NCBI GenBank assembly: GCA_002691685.1
Contig: NZIQ01000031.1
Span: forward strand, 1-58,034
DNA from: Flavobacteriaceae bacterium
GTDB taxonomy: Bacteria > Bacteroidota > Bacteroidia > Flavobacteriales > Flavobacteriaceae
Reading direction: 5' to 3'
Length of the DNA: 58,034 nt
Below the pieces are notes generated by a model. That model was not told where the DNA came from. It was given only the letters and a program-made list of their open reading frames with translations, and made no database searches. Positions within the stretch are counted from its first letter, which is position 1. Every line of letters begins with the position of its first letter. Positions 21,701-30,307 of the stretch are shown here, piece by piece. The translations under genes and the position numbers were made by a program.

Positions 21701-21896
21701 CCATTAATAGCATAATAATTTCAAACCATTTAGCCTCGTAGATATAAATCTTTGCTGTCTCAGTACTATAATTGCTCTCAACAAAAGTTCCTATACCCAT
21801 GGCAAGAGAGAATAGCAAGAAAAGTACAGCCATCATTTTTGTGGATACTAAGGCATTTGCAATTCGATTTATCATTGATTCGTACATTTTGTGCAA
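18726..21896 (-). CDS. ccsBA: fused cytochrome c biogenesis protein (CcsB/ResB-CcsA/ResC)
   Basis: WGRYWGWDPKETWALI tryptophan-rich motif, ResB-like N-terminal domain, 1056 aa. Confidence 0.88.
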   Translation of the reverse strand: MHKMYESMINRIANALVSTKMMAVLFLLFSLAMGIGTFVESNYSTETAKIYIYEAKWFEIIMLLMVVTFIGNIKRYNLWQLNKWPLLMLHLSWILIILGAGVTRYIGYEGSMPIREGETSSVFLSERTYLTVLLDGEVEGQLQRKILEDRILITEQGSRNSLPWKSSFESSKFKIELLDFIEGAKQDLIEDEQGDYYIKVVESGDGNRHDHYIKRGEIVNINNVLFSYNKPTQGTINITEDERGNLFIESPFEGSFMRMADQFQGSLEANTSSELQLRSLYLVGEMQFVFPEFPVKGTYGLLKVPESEKTDDTLDAMILRLSSENKAKEIIVYGGQGSTSFSEPIEFDGLTYYFRYGSKQLNLPFSIKLNDFIAEKYPGTERNYSSFMSKVTIEDERPFDFNIYMNHVLDHKGFRFFQASFFPDEKGSILSVNHDFWGTWITYIGYFLLYIGFMGIMFFGKTRFKDLAKSLKRIQNQKTVGAVLLFFALSSVYGQNVNSQLPSNQEMDSIIRVTSIDAEHAKNFAELVIQDDGGRMKPIHTFASELLRKLSYKDTYQDLSAEQVMLSMMLYPGLWYNTPFIALDKKEENDSIRKIIGIEQGQKYVKVTDFFDQKGVNKLDPFLEEAYKTNTPNKFQQDFKQAGEKLALLNRALSGEILKIFPLPQDENNKWISSIEYRTGVFTVSDTLYGSFVANSLPYYLQLLNQAQISKDYTEADKILNSLKKSQRKLGSEVMPSERKIQAEISYNKWDIFNKLYRYYVLFGLVLFFVLVAQIYKDRRTLKFTINAFKVIIYGLFVLHTFGLIARSYISGHAPWSDAYESILYVSWATMAIGIALGRKSNFTIASTTFVSSMLLWIAHQSWVDPAIANLQPVLDSYWLMIHVAVIVGSYGPLTVGMILGVVNLILLLLLKTDTRDRMKSSIKELTIINELSLTIGLLMLTIGNFLGGQWANESWGRYWGWDPKETWALISIMVYAFVLHMRLIPSLKGVWAFNLASIIAFSSIMMTYFGVNFYLVGLHSYASGDQVITPSFVWYTVAGVLVLGYFSYLKYKKYY

Positions 21897-21957
21897 AATT
21901 AAGGTGTTTTGAGCGATATCTTTACTTTTGTCTAAACCGAATTAACAGAAGGAAGCA

Positions 21958-22746
21958 TTGAAAATTAACTCAAAAGACACCAATAATTTTAAGGTTTGCG
22001 TCGTAGGATCAGGCAGAGCGGCACATTTTTTTGCCCACCGTATAAATCACACCTCTGCTGCTTTTGAGCTTGTAGGTATTGTTTCACGCAATATGAACAT
22101 GGTATCAGAAAGCTTGTTTCCGTTTTCTATTTATGATTATTCTTGTATTCCAGAGGCAGACATCTTTATACTGGCCGTACCAGATGATTACATCAGGACT
22201 ATAGCTAAACAAATTCCGTATGCTGAGGCCCTGTTTTTGCATTGCAGTGGTGCCCAGGAACTCATAACCAACACTGAGCAAAAACACCAAGGTGTTTTAT
22301 ATCCTTTATTGAGTCTTAACTTTCAGATGGAGTTTGCTTCAAATGTTCCTCTTTTTACAGAGACAAACTCAGAATATCACAAGCCTATTTTGAATCAATT
22401 GGCTAAACAATTAAGTACCAACGTACAGGAACTCACAAGTGAAAAACGACTTAACGTTCATCTCTGTGCAGTTATTTCTCAAAATTTTTCTAATCATTTA
22501 TGGCACATCGCTCAAGACATCTGCGTGAGACGTAACTTAGATTTTAAATGGTTTAAACCTCTCTTAGAACAGGGTCTTAGTCAAGCATTATCACAAAATG
22601 CTAATGAAACTCAAACAGGACCTGCAGTGCGAAAAGATAGAAACACAATAGAAAAACACCTTAAACTACTTTCAAATTCAAAGTGGAAGGATATTTATAA
22701 ACATCTAAATCAATCTATAATCGATACCTATGAAGAAAAACTTTAA
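21958..22746 (+). CDS. Rossmann-like/DUF2520 domain protein
   Basis: VCVVGSGRAAHFFAHRI, LHCSGAQE, TGPAVRKDRNTIEKHL. Confidence 0.85.
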   Translation: MKINSKDTNNFKVCVVGSGRAAHFFAHRINHTSAAFELVGIVSRNMNMVSESLFPFSIYDYSCIPEADIFILAVPDDYIRTIAKQIPYAEALFLHCSGAQELITNTEQKHQGVLYPLLSLNFQMEFASNVPLFTETNSEYHKPILNQLAKQLSTNVQELTSEKRLNVHLCAVISQNFSNHLWHIAQDICVRRNLDFKWFKPLLEQGLSQALSQNANETQTGPAVRKDRNTIEKHLKLLSNSKWKDIYKHLNQSIIDTYEEKL

Positions 22747-23263
22747 GGCCTTAATCAAGCAAATCAACACCTTTGTATTTGATGTTGATGGTGTGTTCAC
22801 CGATGGCACACTACTACTTTCTGAAAATGGAGAACTGCTTAGAAAGATGAATGTCAAAGACGGTCTTGCCGTTAAAATGGCCTTGGATAAAAATTATCGG
22901 GTGTGTATTATTACAGGAGGAACTAATCAAGATGTTAAAAAACGCTTTAAAGATTTAGGAATCACCGATGTTTATTTGGGCTCACATTTTAAAAAGGATG
23001 ATTTATTGGAATATTTCGACAATTATCAAATCAATTCAAAAGAGGTTTTATACATGGGTGATGACTTACCTGATATTGAGGCAATGGGTCTTTGTGGATT
23101 ATCTTCTTGTCCTCAAGACGCGGTTTCTGAAGTAAAAGAACAGGCTGATTATATTTCTCATATCAATGGCGGTGCTGGTTGCGTTAGAGACGTAATTCAT
23201 CAAGTGATGGCCGTCAGAGGTGACTGGCCATCCAATTCAGATTCAACAAGAGCCAATGGATAA
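22730..23263 (+). CDS. kdsC: 3-deoxy-D-manno-octulosonate 8-phosphate phosphatase (KdsC-like HAD)
   Basis: FVFDVDGVFTDGTLLL, GGTNQDVKKR, YMGDDLPDIEAMG. Confidence 0.87.
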   Translation: MKKNFKALIKQINTFVFDVDGVFTDGTLLLSENGELLRKMNVKDGLAVKMALDKNYRVCIITGGTNQDVKKRFKDLGITDVYLGSHFKKDDLLEYFDNYQINSKEVLYMGDDLPDIEAMGLCGLSSCPQDAVSEVKEQADYISHINGGAGCVRDVIHQVMAVRGDWPSNSDSTRANG

Positions 23264-23849
23264 ATTCCAAGGTAATTACAAATTGATTCTCGGATCTAAT
23301 TCACCGAGAAGGGTGGAATATTTAAAACAAATGGGGCTAAAGTTTACCCAGCGAGTTGTCTCCATAGATGAATCTTATCCTCAAGAACTCAAAGGTCATA
23401 GGATTGCTGAATATTTAGCCAAACGCAAAGCAGATGTGCAACAAAATCTTTTAAGCGAAAATGAAATTTTGCTCACCTCAGATACAGTAGTATGGTGTAA
23501 TGGAGAATCTTTAGAAAAAGCTATTAACAAAGATGAGGCTATTCACATGCTAACTAAATTATCAGATAAATCTCACGAGGTAATCACAGCCATATGTTTG
23601 ACTACTACCAACAAACAAATTATCAAACATCAAACCACAAGTGTTTGGTTTAATAAGTTATCAAAAGACCAAATTGCGTATTACGTCGATAATTTTAATC
23701 CTTTTGACAAGGCTGGAGCTTATGGCATACAAGATTGGATCGGTTTGATTGGTATTTCAAAAATTGAAGGGTCTTATAGTTCTGTGGTTGGACTCCCTAC
23801 TTCTTTGCTTTATAGTACTCTAAAAATTATGACAACTGAAATGCACTAA
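23256..23849 (+). CDS. Maf family nucleotide pyrophosphatase
   Basis: LILGSNSPRRVEYLKQMG, SDTVVW, FDKAGAYGIQDW; likely start ATG 23256. Confidence 0.9.
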   Translation: MDKFQGNYKLILGSNSPRRVEYLKQMGLKFTQRVVSIDESYPQELKGHRIAEYLAKRKADVQQNLLSENEILLTSDTVVWCNGESLEKAINKDEAIHMLTKLSDKSHEVITAICLTTTNKQIIKHQTTSVWFNKLSKDQIAYYVDNFNPFDKAGAYGIQDWIGLIGISKIEGSYSSVVGLPTSLLYSTLKIMTTEMH

Positions 23850-23862
23850 TTAAATTAGGAAG

Positions 23863-24000
23863 GTGAGAAGTATATCCAATTATATCAAAGATATTTTTAT
23901 GGCATTCCGCGCTCCGGCTAGCGAAGGGGTTGCTTTTCAAGTGGTATGGGTTTTCTTCTCCTTAATAGTTATATTTTTGTCAATATTACTATTTATTTAA
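23863..24000 (+). CDS. 45-aa small single-TM protein (not in ORF track)
   Basis: GTG start: VRSISNYIKDIFMAFRAPASEGVAFQVVWVFFSLIVIFLSILLFI*; fills the gap between maf and the PIG-L gene on the same strand. Confidence 0.5.
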   Translation: MRSISNYIKDIFMAFRAPASEGVAFQVVWVFFSLIVIFLSILLFI

Positions 24001-24012
24001 AGCCATCCCAAT

Positions 24013-26520
24013 ATGCATATTTTAAGAAACCTTTGCAAAACATATGTTCTGTGCACATGTGTTCTTACCTCAGTGGTATCGGCTCAACGAACAAAATCGT
24101 CACTTGAAATTTACGATGACATTCAGCGGCTCAATTTTTTAGGTAATGCCATGTACGTCGCCGCTCATCCTGATGACGAAAACACAAAAATGATCAGCTA
24201 TCTGAGCAACAAAATTCATGCTAAGGTGACTTACTTGTCCCTGACTCGGGGAGATGGAGGACAAAATTTGATTGGTTCAGAACTCAAAGAATCTCTTGGT
24301 TTAATTCGAAGTAATGAACTTATTGAAGCTCGTAAAATCGATGGTGGACAACAGCGATTTACAACCGCAATAGATTTTGGTTATTCGAAACATCCTGACG
24401 AAACTTTCGAATTTTGGGACAAACCATATATGCTAAAACAAGTTGTTGGTCAGATTCGAAAACTCAGACCTGATATCATCATTAATCGCTTTGATCACAG
24501 AACTGCTGGAACCACTCACGGGCATCATACTGCAGCTTCAATCTTGAGTTACAAAGCATTTGATTTGGCTTCAGATAGTATTTATAAAGATCAATTCAAT
24601 GGGGCGCCTTGGCGTCCTAATCGTTTATATTTCAATACCAATTGGTGGTTTTATGGATCTCGTGAAGCTTTTGATAAAATCGACAAATCTAATCTAGTTG
24701 AAGTAGCAGTTGGCGAATTTGATCCTACACGAGGTCAGTCATACAACGAAATCGCGTCATTGTCAAGAAGTCAACACAAATCACAAGGTTTTGGAACAGC
24801 TCTTCAAAAAAATCAAGAAACTGAATATTTAGAAATTTTGAAGGGAACCAAAAGTGAAAGTAAAAATCTTTTTGATGGTATTGACACTAGTTGGAATCGA
24901 ATAAAAGAAGGCCAAGCTATTGGTCAAATCTTAAATGCTGTAGAGGATTCGTTTGACTTTAAAAATCCTTCAAATCATTTAACAGAACTCATCAAGGCGC
25001 AAAAATTAATAAAAGACATTGAAGATGTATTTTGGAGAAATCTAAAACTTGATGCTATAAATTCTATTATTTTAGACGTTGCTCGTGTAGATCTAGAAGC
25101 ACATGTTGCCCAAAAATCAGTACAGCCCGGAGAAAAAATTGAAGTCGATTTGGATATTGTGAATCGAGGGTCGTCTTCAATTAAACTTCAATCAATTGCT
25201 ATTTCAAATTCAAATATCTTCTCGTCCGACTTGGATACTATCGTCACTTCTAATGCTGAAACAACATTTACTTTCTCTCCTGAAGTCTTGCGAAATAGTC
25301 CCTATTCAAGTCCTTATTGGTTACAACAGAAACACAATAGAAAACAATATACAGTAACCTCAAATTCAGATATTGGAAAACCAGCTTCTGACACTTCTAT
25401 GGCTGTTTCACTTTCTGTAATTATTAGAGATGCAACATTAATGATTGAATTACCGGTTCGTTACAAAGAAATCAAACCTGAATATGGAGAATATTATGAG
25501 CAGTTCCATATTCTGCCATCAGCAGCCCTTCAAATTGATAAATCCATTGAAATATTCGACAGTAAACAATCTAAAAATGTACGTGTTGAAGTGTTGTTAA
25601 ATAAAGAAAAATATGATGGTATTTTAACTATCTCTGCACCTGAGGGCTGGAGCGTATCTCCAAAACAACTTAGTATTAATTGGACTAAAAATCAAGGTAC
25701 ATTTCCTGTCGATATTTTAGTCACTCCTCCAGCAAATCAGCAATCTAAAGCCTTCTTAAGCTTTGAACTCACCTCATCTTTTGAATCTCATAAACTTCAG
25801 CAACAGTACATTTCTTATGCTCATATCGACAAACAAACGCTTTTATCTCCAGCAGAAATAGAATTGAGCCGTATTATAATGCAAAAATCGAATGAAAAGG
25901 TGGGTTATATCATGGGGGCGGGAGACAAGGTATTTGAAAATCTTCTAAATCTTGGATATGATATTGAATTGATTCCTGCTTCTTCTCTTACTACCCAAAA
26001 TCTAAAACGCTTTAAAACAATTATTACCGGAATACGGGCCTATAATGTCTCAATTGACTTGAAAGCTAACCAAGAACTTCTTTTTGATTTTGTGAGGCAG
26101 GGCGGCAATTTAATTTTACAATACAACACGGCCAATAGATGGGGGGCACAATTTAAAAAATTAGCTCCTTACCCAATGAAACTATCTTACAGTAGAGTTA
26201 CCGATGAATATGCTCCTGTGAAAATTCTAAACTCAAAGCATAGAGCGATGAATTATCCCAATAAAATAACAGTGAAAGATTTCGACGGATGGGTGCAAGA
26301 AAGAGGCTTATATTTCCCCGAAACGTGGAGTAATAATTTCACCGCACTACTCGAATTTCAAGACAAGGGAGAAGCGCCTTTAAAAGGTAGCTTACTCATT
26401 GCTCCACTGGGAAAAGGAAACTATATATACACTTCATTAAGTCTGTTTAGGCAGCTTCCTGAAGGCGTTGCAGGTGCCTACCGATTACTCTCTAATTTAA
26501 TTGAATTAAACTCGAAATAA
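24013..26520 (+). CDS. PIG-L family deacetylase (large, with C-terminal extension)
   Basis: YVAAHPDDENTKMISYLSN, DGGQNLIGSEL, HGHHTAAS. Confidence 0.88.
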   Translation: MHILRNLCKTYVLCTCVLTSVVSAQRTKSSLEIYDDIQRLNFLGNAMYVAAHPDDENTKMISYLSNKIHAKVTYLSLTRGDGGQNLIGSELKESLGLIRSNELIEARKIDGGQQRFTTAIDFGYSKHPDETFEFWDKPYMLKQVVGQIRKLRPDIIINRFDHRTAGTTHGHHTAASILSYKAFDLASDSIYKDQFNGAPWRPNRLYFNTNWWFYGSREAFDKIDKSNLVEVAVGEFDPTRGQSYNEIASLSRSQHKSQGFGTALQKNQETEYLEILKGTKSESKNLFDGIDTSWNRIKEGQAIGQILNAVEDSFDFKNPSNHLTELIKAQKLIKDIEDVFWRNLKLDAINSIILDVARVDLEAHVAQKSVQPGEKIEVDLDIVNRGSSSIKLQSIAISNSNIFSSDLDTIVTSNAETTFTFSPEVLRNSPYSSPYWLQQKHNRKQYTVTSNSDIGKPASDTSMAVSLSVIIRDATLMIELPVRYKEIKPEYGEYYEQFHILPSAALQIDKSIEIFDSKQSKNVRVEVLLNKEKYDGILTISAPEGWSVSPKQLSINWTKNQGTFPVDILVTPPANQQSKAFLSFELTSSFESHKLQQQYISYAHIDKQTLLSPAEIELSRIIMQKSNEKVGYIMGAGDKVFENLLNLGYDIELIPASSLTTQNLKRFKTIITGIRAYNVSIDLKANQELLFDFVRQGGNLILQYNTANRWGAQFKKLAPYPMKLSYSRVTDEYAPVKILNSKHRAMNYPNKITVKDFDGWVQERGLYFPETWSNNFTALLEFQDKGEAPLKGSLLIAPLGKGNYIYTSLSLFRQLPEGVAGAYRLLSNLIELNSK

Positions 26521-26521
26521 A

Positions 26522-28189
26522 ATGTCTAATATAGATTGGATTATTCTTTGTTCGACACTAGCTTTTATCGTTGTTTACGGCATATATAAAAGTACTTCAA
26601 AAGCTAGTGCAGAAAACTATTTGCGGGGTAAAGATGGCAGTAAATGGTGGACAATTGGGCTTTCGGTTATGGCTACCCAGGCTAGTGCTATTACCTTTTT
26701 ATCTACTCCTGGTCAGGCTTTTCACGATGGATTAGGATTTGTTCAGTTTTATTTTGGACTTCCAATTGCGATGATTGTAATTTCAAAATATTTTGTGCCC
26801 TTTTATTTTAAACGAAATGTATTTACCGCCTATGAGCTTTTAGAGAATAGATTTGATAAATCCACACGGACCCTTACAGCAATTTTATTTTTGGTGCAAA
26901 GAGGAATGGCTGCTGGTATCACTATTTTTGCCCCCTCTATTATTCTTTCAGCAGTGTTAGGATGGGATTTGAGGTTGCTCAACATTATTATAGGATCAAT
27001 TGTGGTTTCGTATACCGTTGTCGGTGGAACTGCCGCAGTCAACATCACCCAAAAGCAACAGATGACTGTTATTTTTACAGGCCTAATCTTCGTGTTCTTC
27101 TACTTGTTTCAGCTAATGCCTGAATCAGTGTCAAGTAATCGTGTTTTTGAAATCGCACAACTAAATTCAAAGCTCAACGCTTTAGATTTTAGCCTAGACC
27201 CTAAAAACAGATATACCTTTTGGAGTGGTATTACAGGTGGATTCTTTTTAGCTCTTGCTTATTTTGGAACAGATCAAAGTCAGGTTCAACGGTATCTATC
27301 AGGGAACTCTGTAAAAGAAAGTCAGTGGGGTTTATTTTTTAATGGAATCTTTAAAATCCCGCTTCAACTCTTTATACTTTTTCTTGGGGTATTGGTGTTT
27401 GTTTTCTACCAATTCAATTCTAGTCCTCTTCATTTCAATCCTTCGATTGAGAAAATGATTCAAAATTCCGCCTATGCTTCAGACTATAAAACTCTTCAAA
27501 ACGAATACGAACAAATCGAATTGAAAAGGCATGAGATTTATGCCTCTTCATCACCTATTGAAGATCAACAAGAGGAATTGCTTGCCTTGAATATAGTTGA
27601 AAAAGAATTGAGAACACAGACTAAGACATTGGCAACTCAAATAGATGAGAACGCTGTGGTCAACGATAAGGATTATGTTTTTATACATTTCATTTTAACT
27701 CAATTGCCTATTGGTCTAATCGGATTGTTATTGGCGGTTATACTATCTGCGGCAATGTCTTCAACCGCCTCTGAATTGAATGCTTTAGGTGTCACAACAG
27801 CTGTGGATATTTACGGACGACATTCGGGCAAAGAAATGACTAAAGAAGGGCTAGCCAAACAGACCAAATTATTTACCTTACTTTGGGGTATTGTAGCCAT
27901 TTTTATAGCGAGCATAGCTAACTTATTCGATAATCTCATTCAACTAGTGAATATCATCGGATCACTATTTTATGGAAATGTTCTGGGAATTTTTCTTGTA
28001 GCCTTCTTTACAAAACATATCAGTGCCAAAGCGGTATTCTCTGCTGCAATTTTAACTCAAATTGTAATCTTTGTCATCTATTTTATAGATGTCATAGGTT
28101 ACCTATGGCTCAATGCAATAGGATGCCTTTTATTGATTTTAACAGCTTCGATCGTTCAAATTATATCCAATCGGAATCAGGACACTTAG
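26522..28189 (+). CDS. sodium:solute symporter (SSS family)
   Basis: Multiple TM segments; VVGGTAAVNITQKQQ, FGTDQSQVQRYLSG motifs. Confidence 0.88.
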   Translation: MSNIDWIILCSTLAFIVVYGIYKSTSKASAENYLRGKDGSKWWTIGLSVMATQASAITFLSTPGQAFHDGLGFVQFYFGLPIAMIVISKYFVPFYFKRNVFTAYELLENRFDKSTRTLTAILFLVQRGMAAGITIFAPSIILSAVLGWDLRLLNIIIGSIVVSYTVVGGTAAVNITQKQQMTVIFTGLIFVFFYLFQLMPESVSSNRVFEIAQLNSKLNALDFSLDPKNRYTFWSGITGGFFLALAYFGTDQSQVQRYLSGNSVKESQWGLFFNGIFKIPLQLFILFLGVLVFVFYQFNSSPLHFNPSIEKMIQNSAYASDYKTLQNEYEQIELKRHEIYASSSPIEDQQEELLALNIVEKELRTQTKTLATQIDENAVVNDKDYVFIHFILTQLPIGLIGLLLAVILSAAMSSTASELNALGVTTAVDIYGRHSGKEMTKEGLAKQTKLFTLLWGIVAIFIASIANLFDNLIQLVNIIGSLFYGNVLGIFLVAFFTKHISAKAVFSAAILTQIVIFVIYFIDVIGYLWLNAIGCLLLILTASIVQIISNRNQDT

Positions 28190-28190
28190 A

Positions 28191-29033
28191 TTAGCGATTT
28201 GCCGCTATAAAGTCATTATTCATACGAACATAATCCATATTACCGGCACGCTCTGCAATCTCCAAAGAGGTTTCTGCGGCTTTTAAAGCGGAGGGTATAT
28301 CTCCTAAATCTTTATAAATCAATGATTTTAATCGATACATCCAATAAGCGTTGGTATTGCCATTAGTTGCAGTATCAATCCAAGATTTAGCAACAGAAAG
28401 TTCAAGTTTTTCTTCATGGTAGTATTGAGCCGCTCTGTAGTAATCAGATGTAGTCGGACTCGAATTCAAGACTTTTAGTATTGAGGCAACAGCAATTTCT
28501 TTTGTCATTAATTGAATTGGAATTTGCACTAGAGTAGTGTCCCAATGCAGATTTAAACTGCAGAAGTTATTGGTGATATCACCAATATAAATGGATAAAC
28601 TCTCTTCTAAATGATTGATTTCTTTAGCCGTCGCTTGAATTCGTAATACTACCATTTCTTCTTTGAATTCAGCAGGAAGACCCCAGTTATCGGTTGATTT
28701 ATAAAAAATTATTTCCCACTTTTCTTTTCCTGGTATGGTATATAAACTATACAATCCTTTTGTCAGCTTTTTCTCGTTAAGTAAAATATCTTCACTAACA
28801 CTAATTAGGGTATTTTCATTTGCTCCTGTTCTCCATAATTCACCATAAGGAACAAGGTTACCAAAAATAGCTCTACCTCTCTTTGCAGGTCTCGCATATT
28901 CGATTGTGAAATCGGTTAACCCCGCTTGTTGATGTATTTTCGTTTTAGGACTTGGTGCTGGAGTACGCAGTTGACTATAAAGAAAAGTTGAAATGCTCAA
29001 ACTCAACAGCAATGTAATAATCGTCTTTTTCAT
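28191..29033 (-). CDS. DUF2911 domain protein
   Basis: EYARPAKRGRAIFGNLVPYGELWRTGANENT signature. Confidence 0.85.
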   Translation of the reverse strand: MKKTIITLLLSLSISTFLYSQLRTPAPSPKTKIHQQAGLTDFTIEYARPAKRGRAIFGNLVPYGELWRTGANENTLISVSEDILLNEKKLTKGLYSLYTIPGKEKWEIIFYKSTDNWGLPAEFKEEMVVLRIQATAKEINHLEESLSIYIGDITNNFCSLNLHWDTTLVQIPIQLMTKEIAVASILKVLNSSPTTSDYYRAAQYYHEEKLELSVAKSWIDTATNGNTNAYWMYRLKSLIYKDLGDIPSALKAAETSLEIAERAGNMDYVRMNNDFIAANR

Positions 29034-29069
29034 ATTTGTATTTGTTGATAATTGTAAAAGTAGTACATT

Positions 29070-29097
29070 TTGATTTTCATTTTGTTTAATATTTTTG
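29070..29097 (+). promoter_or_regulatory. candidate promoter TTG-N17-TATTTTTG
   Basis: TTG 29070..29072, TATTTTTG 29090..29097; upstream of ATG 29115. Confidence 0.5.
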
Positions 29098-29114
29098 CGA
29101 TATCTTTGAACAAT

Positions 29115-29621
29115 ATGCCGTACGAATTACACGTCAAACAACTCATTCATTGCACACCAACTAAAGCATGGGATTTTCTGTGTGATGTCGATAATTTAGC
29201 AATTCTAACCCCCTCTTTTCTGCATTTCCAAACACAGTATAAATCTCACGACAAGGTTAAAAATGGGGTTGTTTTTGTTCATAAAATCAAACCTTTTTCT
29301 ATCATTGGTTTGACTTGGACCTCTTATATCACGCAATTTAAACAGGGTCATTCCTTCAGCGATATTCAATTAGATGGTCCTTACAAGACATGGATTCACC
29401 AACATATTGTTGAGGATCACCAAGGGGAAGGGTGTTTTGTTACTGACAAGGTTCTGTTTAGCCTGAAGTTCGGGCCACTGAACCCACTCCTGTATGCCCT
29501 TGTGGTAAAACCGAGTATTCTAAAAGCTTTCGAATTTAGACGACAAAAGATAGAAAGACTCTTCAATACAGAATCAGCCTTTCAAAAAAACTATGTATTA
29601 AACTTAAAGAAAATTAAATGA
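29115..29621 (+). CDS. SRPBCC family protein
   Basis: MPYELHVKQLIHCTPTKAWDFLCDVDNLAILTP; start reassigned downstream of the promoter-like element. Confidence 0.75.
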   Translation: MPYELHVKQLIHCTPTKAWDFLCDVDNLAILTPSFLHFQTQYKSHDKVKNGVVFVHKIKPFSIIGLTWTSYITQFKQGHSFSDIQLDGPYKTWIHQHIVEDHQGEGCFVTDKVLFSLKFGPLNPLLYALVVKPSILKAFEFRRQKIERLFNTESAFQKNYVLNLKKIK

Positions 29622-30307
29622 AAACATTTGTCATTATTGGTTCAACAACCGGAATAGGATTGAGTATTACCCAAAAATTGGTTCAAAACAATCAAGTTTT
29701 TGGAGTATCCCGAAGAGAATATTCTGAATTTAGCCATGCGAATTACACTCATTTCTCATTTGATGTTTTACAAGACTCATGGGAAAATGTTCCTTTTCCA
29801 GAACAAATTGATGGTTTAGTCTACTGTCCGGGTAGTATTCAATTAAAACCACTTAAAATGCTGACCGACAAGGTCATTCGCGAAGACATGGAAATCAATT
29901 TCTTTGGAGCCATTAATTGCATTAAAGCAGTAAGTGATCGTCTACAGCAAAACTCAAGTATCCTTCTTTTTTCAACTGTTGCCGTGCAACAAGGTATGCC
30001 ATTTCACGTAAGCATTTCCTCTGCCAAAGGTGCAATTGAAGGTCTTACTAGATCACTTGCTGCAGAGTTTGCTCCGAAGATAAGAGTAAATGCCATCGCC
30101 CCTTCTATTGTAGATACGCCGCTGGTCAAAAGATTACTGAACAATGATCGTAAACGCGACCTTATTTCAGATAAACATCCTTTAAAACGTGTAGGTGAAG
30201 TAAGTGATATTTCTGAATTGGCCTGCTTTTTACTCAGCGAATTAGCCTCTTGGATCACTGGTCAAGTTATTGGTGTTGATGGAGGAAAATCTAGTATCAG
30301 TTTGTAA
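29618..30307 (+). CDS. SDR family oxidoreductase
   Basis: GSTTGIGLSI, SSAKGAIEGLTRSLAAEFAPKIRVNAIAPS. Confidence 0.88.
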   Translation: MKTFVIIGSTTGIGLSITQKLVQNNQVFGVSRREYSEFSHANYTHFSFDVLQDSWENVPFPEQIDGLVYCPGSIQLKPLKMLTDKVIREDMEINFFGAINCIKAVSDRLQQNSSILLFSTVAVQQGMPFHVSISSAKGAIEGLTRSLAAEFAPKIRVNAIAPSIVDTPLVKRLLNNDRKRDLISDKHPLKRVGEVSDISELACFLLSELASWITGQVIGVDGGKSSISL

